Below, piece after piece: positions 32,895-38,837 of a DNA stretch of 38,837 bases. Position numbers and translations under genes: made by a program. The stretch lies in assembly GCA_035626155.1 (NCBI GenBank), contig DASPOF010000138.1:1-38837 (forward strand). Direction: 5' to 3'. Position 1 is the stretch's first letter. Every line of letters starts with the position of its first letter. The DNA comes from DASPOF01 sp035626155. GTDB lineage: Bacteria > Desulfobacterota > Binatia > Binatales > Binataceae. Below the pieces are notes generated by a model. That model did no database searches. It saw nothing but the letters and a program-made list of their open reading frames with translations, and was not told where the DNA came from.

Positions 32895-35231
32895 TCAGGC
32901 GACCGGGGCAGCGGATGCGGACGTATCGGGCGATCCGGCGGGAGCGGGTGCGGGAGCCTTGTAACCGCATTCGGCCTTTGCGCACTTCCACATCGCGCCC
33001 TCGCGCTTGGTGACTTTCTCCACCATGTAGCGCGAGCCGCACGATGGGCACGGGTGCGCGACGACCCTGTCCCAGCTTGCAAATTTGCACTTCGGGTACC
33101 GGCCGCATCCGAAGAACAGCTTGCCGCGCCGGCTCCTGCGCTCGAGCATCTCGCCCTCGATGCATTCGGGGCAATGCACTCCCGTTTTGACGGGCGCGGC
33201 CTGAAGCCGCTTGATGCCGTCGCATTCGGGATAACCGGTACATCCGAGGAATTCGCCGAAGCGCGACCGGCGCCGGACCATCGGCCGCCCGCATTTTTCG
33301 CAAACCTCATCGGTCGGCGCGGCCGGGACCGCTTCGCGCGGGATGATCGTCCCCTGCTCGTCGCGCGTGAACTCTTTGGTGTTGGTGCACTTGGGGTAAT
33401 TCGAGCAGGCGAGGAACTCGCCGTTTCGGCCCCACTTGATGACTAACTCGCCGCCATCCACGTCGCACTTGAGCCCGGTCGGCAGGCCCTTGCGCTTGAC
33501 CACCGGCATCTTCTTTTTTGCCTCGGCCAACCGCTTCTGGAACGGGCCGTAAAAACGCTTGAGCGTCTTGACCCAGTTCTCCTTGCCTTCTTCGACCTTA
33601 TCCAGGTCCTCCTCGAGCTGCGCCGTGAAGCCGACCTCGACCACGTCCGGGAAGGCCACAACCAGCAAGTCGCTCACCGTGCGTCCAAGGGTGGTCGGGC
33701 GAATGCGCTTGCTTTCGTCCTCCTCGGCGTACTCGCGGTTGAGGATGCCGGTCATGATCGATGCGTAGGTGGATGGCCGGCCGATCCCCTTGTCTTCGAG
33801 TTCCTTGATCAGCGTCGCCTGCGTGAAGCGCGGCGGCGGTTGCGTGAAATGCTGCTCGGGATCGAGCCCGAGGAGCTTGAGGACTTCGCCTTGCTCGAGC
33901 GCCGGGAGCGTCGCGCCCGCCTCGTCATCGCTTGCGCCGGAGTCATCCTGACCCTCGATATAGACGCGCATGAATCCGTCGAATCGCATTACCTGTCCGG
34001 TCGCCCGGAAGACAGCCTCTTTGGCGTCGATATCGACGGTGGTTCGGTCATAGACGGCCGGATTCATCTGGCTCGAGACGAAGCGGTCGAAAATCAGCTT
34101 GTACAGGGCAAGCTCATCCTTGCTGAGAAAGGGCGCGACCGATTCGGGGTCGCGTTCGAGCGAGGTCGGGCGGATCGCCTCATGGGCCTCCTGCGCCGCC
34201 TTGCCGGAGCGGTAAAAGTTCGGCTTCTCGGGCACGTACTGCTTGCCATAACGCTGCGCGATATAGTCGCGCACCGCGCCGAGCGCCTGCTCGGACACCC
34301 GTGGCGAGTCGGTACGCATATAGGTGATCAGGCCGACGGCGCCCGCATCGCCCAGCTCGACGCCCTCGTACAACCGCTGCGCGATTTTCATCGTGCGCGA
34401 CGGCGCGAAATAGAGCTTGCGCGATGCCTCCTGCTGGAGCCGCGAGGTGATGAACGGCGGCGTCGCGCTGCGGCGGACCTCCTTGCGCTCGATCGAGCGG
34501 ACCACGAACGGCGCATTCTCGACCGCGGCGATAATCGCCCGCGCCTCGGCTTCGGGCAGCTTGTAGGCCTTATTATCGATCCGGTTGTCCTTCCAGCTAT
34601 ACAACCGGGCGCTGAACTGGGGCGGATTCTTGCCCTCCAGGCGCGCATCGAGGGTCCAATACTCCTCGGCGCGGAACGCCTCGCGCTCCCGTTCCCGCTC
34701 GACGATTATCCGCAGCGCCACCGACTGGACCCGGCCCGCGCTAATCCCGCGCTTCACCTTGTCCCAAAGCAGCGGGCTTATCTGGTATCCGATAAGCCGG
34801 TCGACGATTCGGCGGGCCTGCTGCCCCTCGTAGACGTTGCGGTCCAGTTCCGCCGGATGCGCCAGCGCATTACGGACCGCGTCGGGTGTGATCTCGTGAA
34901 GCAGCACCCGGTGAATCTTGCCCGCCGCCAGCCTGCCCAGGCGCTCCTTGATATGCCACGCGATCGCCTCGCCCTCGCGGTCGGGGTCGGTCGCCAGGTA
35001 GATGTTGTCCTTGTCCTTGGAGGCCTTTTTGATCTCGTCGATTACCTTCGCCTTGCCCGGGATGACGTGGTACTCGGGCTTGAAATCGTGCTCGATATCA
35101 ACCCCGAGCGTCTTCTGGGGCAGGTCCATGACATGGCCCACCGACGGCGCCACCTGGTAATTGGCGCCGAGGTACCGCTTGATAGTCTTCGCCTTGGCCG
35201 GCGATTCAACGATTACGAGATCTTTTGCCAC
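32895..35231 (-). CDS. topA: DNA topoisomerase I
   Basis: This type IA topoisomerase relaxes negative supercoils. The 778-residue protein begins MAKDLVIVESPAKAKTIKRYL (GTG start). The Toprim domain includes LATDPDREGEAIAWH with its metal-binding acidic residues, and the active-site tyrosine is Tyr304 in GLITYMRTDSPRVS. Four C-terminal zinc ribbons are visible. The first keeps only three cysteines (KCDVDGG, then CSNYPKC); the second (CEKCGRP, CTGYPEC), third (CPECIEG, CGRYPKC) and fourth (CPSCGSR, CAKAEC) are complete. It ends in an Ala/Pro/Ser-rich tail. It lies 65 bases after dprA, the conserved order. Confidence 0.96.
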   Translation of the reverse strand: MAKDLVIVESPAKAKTIKRYLGANYQVAPSVGHVMDLPQKTLGVDIEHDFKPEYHVIPGKAKVIDEIKKASKDKDNIYLATDPDREGEAIAWHIKERLGRLAAGKIHRVLLHEITPDAVRNALAHPAELDRNVYEGQQARRIVDRLIGYQISPLLWDKVKRGISAGRVQSVALRIIVEREREREAFRAEEYWTLDARLEGKNPPQFSARLYSWKDNRIDNKAYKLPEAEARAIIAAVENAPFVVRSIERKEVRRSATPPFITSRLQQEASRKLYFAPSRTMKIAQRLYEGVELGDAGAVGLITYMRTDSPRVSEQALGAVRDYIAQRYGKQYVPEKPNFYRSGKAAQEAHEAIRPTSLERDPESVAPFLSKDELALYKLIFDRFVSSQMNPAVYDRTTVDIDAKEAVFRATGQVMRFDGFMRVYIEGQDDSGASDDEAGATLPALEQGEVLKLLGLDPEQHFTQPPPRFTQATLIKELEDKGIGRPSTYASIMTGILNREYAEEDESKRIRPTTLGRTVSDLLVVAFPDVVEVGFTAQLEEDLDKVEEGKENWVKTLKRFYGPFQKRLAEAKKKMPVVKRKGLPTGLKCDVDGGELVIKWGRNGEFLACSNYPKCTNTKEFTRDEQGTIIPREAVPAAPTDEVCEKCGRPMVRRRSRFGEFLGCTGYPECDGIKRLQAAPVKTGVHCPECIEGEMLERRSRRGKLFFGCGRYPKCKFASWDRVVAHPCPSCGSRYMVEKVTKREGAMWKCAKAECGYKAPAPAPAGSPDTSASAAPVA

Positions 35232-35296
35232 AGTAGAGCTGCCTCACAGCCCGTCCGCCCCCCCGGCCCGTTGGGCCCCCAATCATCCTGCCTGAC

Positions 35297-36469
35297 TCAG
35301 GCGAGCGAGAAAAGCTTGCCGGGATGTTGGGCGACTATGCCTTTCAGCTCCAGTTCAAGCAATAATCTAAGTACGGTCTGGGCATCGAGGCCTGAACTTT
35401 CGATAAGTGCATCGACATGGAGCCTATGGTCATCGCTTAGCTGCGATATGAGAGCTTTAGCAGCGTTAGAAATATCCTGAGCTGACTTGAATAAAGATTG
35501 CTTGGATTGTTCGGAGCCGCCCGGCCCAAGTTTTAGACCGATATCCGCCGATTGCCCGCCATCAGCCGCAGCGGCTTGCGGCTGCGGCGCCATTTGGGGC
35601 GCGAGTTCCTCGATAACGTCCTCCACACACTCGACGAGTTTGGCTCCGTCCTTGATGAGCCGGTTGCTCCCGCGGGTTCTGCCGGTGAGCGGGCTCCCGG
35701 GGACGGCGAACACCTGCCGATCCTGCTCGAGCGCCATCCGCGCCGTGATGAGGGACCCGCTTTTCTCGGCCGCCTCGACAATGACCACCCCGAGGCAAAG
35801 CCCGGAGAGAATCCGATTGCGCGTGGGGAAGTTTTCCGCGAGCGGCTGGGTCCCGATGGACAGTTCGGTCAGGAGCGCGCCCCCGCCCGCGATAATCTCG
35901 TCGGCGAGCGTGCGATGTTCGGCGGGGTAAATCACGTCGATACCGCATCCCATGACCGCAATCGTTCGGCCGCCGGCATCCAACGCTCCTCGGTGGGAGG
36001 CGCCATCGATTCCACGGGCTAGCCCGCTTACCACTGTGAAGCCCTTCGCCACCAGCTCGAAGCCGAGCCGCTCCGCCATCCTGAGGCCCGCGTTGCTGGC
36101 CGCGCGGGCGCCAACGATTGCGACCGAGTTGGGGTCGCTGAGCGGCGCGTCGCCGCGTACGAACAGATACGGCGGCGGGTCCGCGATATGCCGCAAGTTC
36201 GGCGGATAGTCATCGTCGGTCCATCGCACCATCCGCGCGCCGATCCGCGGCAGTTCGCAGAGTTCCTTTTCGAGAAGCTCGAAATCGCGGAATTCGGTGA
36301 TCGCGCGAGCGGTCTTGAGCGGCACCCCGGCTGCGGAAATCTCCCGGGGGTCGAGCGCGAAGATTTTTTCCGGTGAGCCGAACTTGCCAAGCAGGAGGCG
36401 GCACGTACGCGGACCTACGCCATGCACCTTTCTCAGTGCAAGCCAATAAGCGTCGGCATTGGATGGCAT
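35297..36469 (-). CDS. dprA: DNA-processing protein DprA
   Basis: DprA loads RecA on incoming single-stranded DNA in natural transformation and is widely conserved. The 390 residues include an N-terminal helix-hairpin-helix/SAM-like part (KVHGVGPRTCRLLLGKFG), then the Rossmann-like DprA core: VAIVGARAASNAGLRMA, VVSGLARGIDGASHRGAL, TIAVMGCGIDVIYP, LLTELSIG, FPTRNRILSGL and SGSLITARMALEQ. A C-terminal winged-helix-like domain (SSGLDAQTVLRLLLELELKG) follows a Ser/Gln/Lys-rich linker whose DNA is less GC-rich than the rest. No ribosome binding site is obvious. The gene heads a long minus-strand run with topA. Confidence 0.95.
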   Translation of the reverse strand: MPSNADAYWLALRKVHGVGPRTCRLLLGKFGSPEKIFALDPREISAAGVPLKTARAITEFRDFELLEKELCELPRIGARMVRWTDDDYPPNLRHIADPPPYLFVRGDAPLSDPNSVAIVGARAASNAGLRMAERLGFELVAKGFTVVSGLARGIDGASHRGALDAGGRTIAVMGCGIDVIYPAEHRTLADEIIAGGGALLTELSIGTQPLAENFPTRNRILSGLCLGVVIVEAAEKSGSLITARMALEQDRQVFAVPGSPLTGRTRGSNRLIKDGAKLVECVEDVIEELAPQMAPQPQAAAADGGQSADIGLKLGPGGSEQSKQSLFKSAQDISNAAKALISQLSDDHRLHVDALIESSGLDAQTVLRLLLELELKGIVAQHPGKLFSLA

Positions 36470-36586
36470 CGCAAACCGCCGCGCCGTCAGCGCGTCCCCC
36501 TTTGCGGAATTAACACCCGCGCGTACTTCTACAATAAGTTCGGCGCAAGGCCAATGCGTCCGCGAGTGCTCATCAGCGATAGTTTG

Positions 36587-36608
36587 TTGACCGATCGGGG
36601 TCGATCAA
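36587..36608. promoter_or_regulatory. Imperfect 22-bp dyad in the dprA / ferritin-like intergenic region
   Basis: The sequence TTGACCGATCGGGGTCGATCAA is nearly self-complementary: outer arms TTGA/TCAA and inner CGA/TCG with a GC centre. Its left end TTGACC matches five of six positions of a -35 box; 17 bases later lies TAACTT, a poor -10. The 252-base gap serves the divergent dprA and the ferritin-like gene. The dyad could be an operator overlapping the promoter of the ferritin-like gene. Confidence 0.35.
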
Positions 36609-36721
36609 ATAACTTTCTCCCAACCGCGTAACCAGCCGCGCGTCACGCAGCGGCAAGACTCGACCGCGTGTTCGTTAGCATACGGCGGCGACCTATTCGG
36701 GGCGGGGGAGCACAATAACTC

Positions 36722-37282
36722 ATGGATTTCAGCAGAATGTCCGCGAAGGAGAAGCAGATTCTCATCTTCAGCTTCTATCGCGATGCCGAACTGCGCGGTG
36801 CGCGCTTGCTGTTCAACCTGATGGGGCATCTGAAGGATGCGGATGCCCAGGTCAAGATGTCGAAGCATCTTTCGGACGAGACGCGCCACGCGTGGCTTTG
36901 GACCAAGCGGATCGCGGATTTGGGCGGCGCTCCGGTGCGCGTCGATGACGGCTATCAACGGCGGCTGGGGCTCAGAACCGGCGTTCCCAAGAGCGTTATC
37001 GAGCTGCTCGCTCTGACGATGGTCGCCGAGGAGCGCGCGCAAAGCCGCTACAATGCGCATTCCGCCCTGCCCGATGTCGATCCGGAGACCCGCGAGGTGC
37101 TCAAGGCGGTCACCGAGGACGAGACGTGGCACCTGTCCTGGATCGAAAAGAAGCTGCGCGAGATTGCGCACGAGCAGGGCGCCGATCAGGCGGCCGACGA
37201 GGCGATCGAGCGCTACCGGCGAATCGACCGCGAGGTGTACGCGATGCTCGCTGCGGACGAAGCCGAATTGATGCGCTCCTGA
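36722..37282 (+). CDS. Ferritin-like diiron protein
   Basis: This mostly helical 186-residue protein has the glutamate/histidine pattern of a four-helix ferritin-like diiron site: Glu23 in FYRDAELRGA, Glu53 and His56 in SDETRHAWLW, Glu103/Glu104 in MVAEERAQSRY, and Glu134 with His137 in TEDETWHLSW. The two ExxH pairs and two single glutamates match rubrerythrin/MiaE-type carboxylate ligands. No rubredoxin CxxC is present, so it is not a classical rubrerythrin. The function could be oxidase, hydroxylase or iron storage. GGGGGAG lies ten bases before the ATG. It is divergent from dprA and convergent with pyrF. Confidence 0.85.
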   Translation: MDFSRMSAKEKQILIFSFYRDAELRGARLLFNLMGHLKDADAQVKMSKHLSDETRHAWLWTKRIADLGGAPVRVDDGYQRRLGLRTGVPKSVIELLALTMVAEERAQSRYNAHSALPDVDPETREVLKAVTEDETWHLSWIEKKLREIAHEQGADQAADEAIERYRRIDREVYAMLAADEAELMRS

Positions 37283-37330
37283 CCGAGCGCCCCGGGACGC
37301 GGGGACCGGCTCCTCGAAAATTCGACAGGA

Positions 37331-38194
37331 TTAATTGGATCGCGCCGCGAGCGCGCCGTTGAGCGCCGCGCGCATCGCCGAGGCCGCCTCGGCCGCGGCC
37401 TCGACGGGCTTGCGTCCGCGCGCTTTCAGATACGCATACATCACGCCCCGGCTGGAACTGACGATTATCGCCGGGCGGCCCGGCCGCGCCGCGGCCACCG
37501 CATCATTGGCGCTTGCGCCCTGCGCGCCATAGCCGGGCACCAGAATCGTCGCGCTAGGCATGATAGTCCGCGCCTGGCGCGCATGGTCGGGATAGGTCGC
37601 CCCTACGACCGCGCCGACCGCGCTTAGGCCCGATTCTCCGATGAAGTCATCGCCCCATCCGCGCACCCGTGCGGCCACCGCCTCCCAGAGCGGGCGTCCG
37701 GATGCCTCGAGATCCTGGAACTCGCCCGAGGACGGATTGGAGGTCTTCACGAGTACGAACAGGCCCCGCCCATCGCGAATCCGCGCGATGAACGGCATCA
37801 CCGCATCGCTTCCGATGTACGGGTTCACAGTGACCGCATCGCACCCGAAATCGCCGCCGCCGAGGAACGCCTCGGCATACGCCGCCGCGGTCGAGCCGAT
37901 ATCTCCGCGCTTCGCGTCGGCGATCGTGATGAGGCCCGCGCGGCGGGCGGTTTTGATCACCGCGGCCAGCGCGCGCATGCCCTCGACCCCCCGCGCTTCG
38001 AAAAACGCGAGCTGCGGCTTGACCGCGACCACGGACGGCGCGCACGCCTCGACGATCTCGCAGCAGAAGCGTTCCAGCGTGTAGCCCGGCGGCACTCCCG
38101 GTGCGGCGGCGCTGTCGAGTTGGGGATCGATACCGAGCACTGCAATTGAATTCTTCTGCGCGCAGGCCTGGGCCAGCCGATCGGCGAAGTTCAT
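37331..38194 (-). CDS. pyrF: Orotidine-5'-phosphate decarboxylase (type 2 subfamily)
   Basis: The enzyme completes UMP synthesis by decarboxylating OMP. The 287 residues place it in the longer type 2 subfamily rather than the 230-residue E. coli type. The catalytic Asp-Ala-Lys-x-x-Asp motif is IADAKRGDIGSTAAAY, with Lys95 as the key lysine. Other stretches are VLGIDPQLD near the start, VAVKPQLAFFE, CDAVTVNPYIG, VLVKTSNPSSGEFQDL, VVGATYP and ILVPGYGAQG. The C-terminal tail (LNGALAARSN) is Ala-rich. It is transcribed toward the ferritin-like gene, with 48 bases between their ends. Confidence 0.94.
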   Translation of the reverse strand: MNFADRLAQACAQKNSIAVLGIDPQLDSAAAPGVPPGYTLERFCCEIVEACAPSVVAVKPQLAFFEARGVEGMRALAAVIKTARRAGLITIADAKRGDIGSTAAAYAEAFLGGGDFGCDAVTVNPYIGSDAVMPFIARIRDGRGLFVLVKTSNPSSGEFQDLEASGRPLWEAVAARVRGWGDDFIGESGLSAVGAVVGATYPDHARQARTIMPSATILVPGYGAQGASANDAVAAARPGRPAIIVSSSRGVMYAYLKARGRKPVEAAAEAASAMRAALNGALAARSN

Positions 38195-38344
38195 CGCCCC
38201 GATGATCGCACATCACCGGGGCGCGCGCACGCATGGGCGTTGCCTTTGCGCCCCGTGCGCGGGCATCCTTTGACGAGGCGGAACGGCGGCGCGGCGCGCA
38301 CACGCAGCCGCGGGCAAACTCGATGCCGCCCCCGGGATTTTGCG

Positions 38345-38837
38345 ATGAATCGATTGACGATAATCACCAAGCTTCGGTTCGCGGGCGCGATCGCGCCGGC
38401 TTTGCTGCTCCTCGCGGCGCCGCTTTTGGCTCTCTCCTTTTACGCGTTTGGCGCGATGCCGTCTGTGATGAACGAAAACGAGTACGCGGCGGTGCGTGCG
38501 GCCGAAGGAATGGAAGCCGCCATCTACAAAATGGATTGGGGGCGAACTCAGCCCGACGCATCGCAAATCGTGCTCGACCAGGGCCGCCGGCTGGCAGGCC
38601 TGATCGACTCGGCGCGGAACCACCTCCAGACTCCCGAGCAGGAGGACCGGCTGCAGAAGATTGCCGAGGCTGCGCAGCCGCTGATCGAGACGATGCGCAA
38701 GGCGTCGCCGGGCGACGACAGTTTCGAGCCGCGCCTGCGCGACCTCCAGGGACTCGTGAGCGAACTGATTAGCGCGGACGATGCGGTGCTGGCGGAGGCC
38801 GCCTCGGCTGCAAAATCGCAGGCGCGCATGATGATCG
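38345..38837 (+). CDS. Membrane-anchored sensor-like protein, N-terminal part (runs off the window)
   Basis: From the ATG at 38345 the frame stays open to the end of the window (164 codons visible). It starts MNRLTIITKLRFAGAI and has one membrane helix (APALLLLAAPLLALSFYAFG). A helical, charged extracytoplasmic region follows (ASQIVLDQGRRLAGLIDSA, LQKIAEAAQPLIETMRKA, LRDLQGLVSELISAD). This layout is that of the periplasmic sensing part of a histidine kinase or methyl-accepting protein. The signalling domain would lie beyond the window, so the class is a guess. The 150-base gap to the divergent pyrF must hold both promoters. Confidence 0.6.
   Translation, partial: MNRLTIITKLRFAGAIAPALLLLAAPLLALSFYAFGAMPSVMNENEYAAVRAAEGMEAAIYKMDWGRTQPDASQIVLDQGRRLAGLIDSARNHLQTPEQEDRLQKIAEAAQPLIETMRKASPGDDSFEPRLRDLQGLVSELISADDAVLAEAASAAKSQARMMI

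Overview
The window is GC-rich, almost entirely coding bacterial chromosome with no tRNA, rRNA, IS element, prophage or CRISPR array visible. Its lineage is best guessed from gene order. The run xerC-hslV-hslU-argB-argD-argF-argG-argH-lipoprotein-lysA-dapF-dapA and the group dprA-topA-trmFO resemble the layout of Geobacter-like (former Deltaproteobacteria/Desulfobacterota) genomes. A DUF1329 protein and tandem zinc alcohol dehydrogenases would also suit a relative such as Binatota. The lineage is inference, not proof.

Left part (1-7448): the 3' end of a MacB-type ABC permease is followed by a secreted DUF1329 protein with a long inverted repeat upstream and a strong terminator downstream. Next come two amino-sugar genes on the minus strand, glmS and glmU, which together make UDP-GlcNAc from fructose-6-phosphate (the intermediate GlmM is not here). 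They are separated by a plus-strand type II toxin-antitoxin pair. A small eight-cysteine protein with a TTG start overlaps the start of glmU.

Middle (7581-20330, plus strand): xerC and hslVU lead into a nearly uninterrupted arginine (argB, argD, argF, argG, argH) and lysine/diaminopimelate (lysA, dapF, dapA) biosynthetic run. Several stop/start overlaps point to translational coupling. Two small extra genes sit inside it: a Cys-rich 59-residue protein between argG and argH, and a lipoprotein between argH and lysA. A bidirectional terminator closes the run.

Right-centre (20415-36469, minus strand; transcription runs right to left): dprA, topA, a secreted protein of unknown function, trmFO, a Ppx/GppA phosphatase, an HU-like protein, a family-39-like glycosyltransferase, three tandem paralogous polytopic membrane proteins with GT-C-like motifs, and two tandem zinc alcohol dehydrogenases. 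The triplet of membrane proteins is the most novel-looking part of the window. The classical dprA-topA-trmFO-xerC-hslV-hslU string is present but broken into two halves on opposite strands.

Right end (36722-38837): a ferritin-like diiron protein, pyrF on the minus strand, and the start of a membrane-anchored sensor-like protein that runs off the window.
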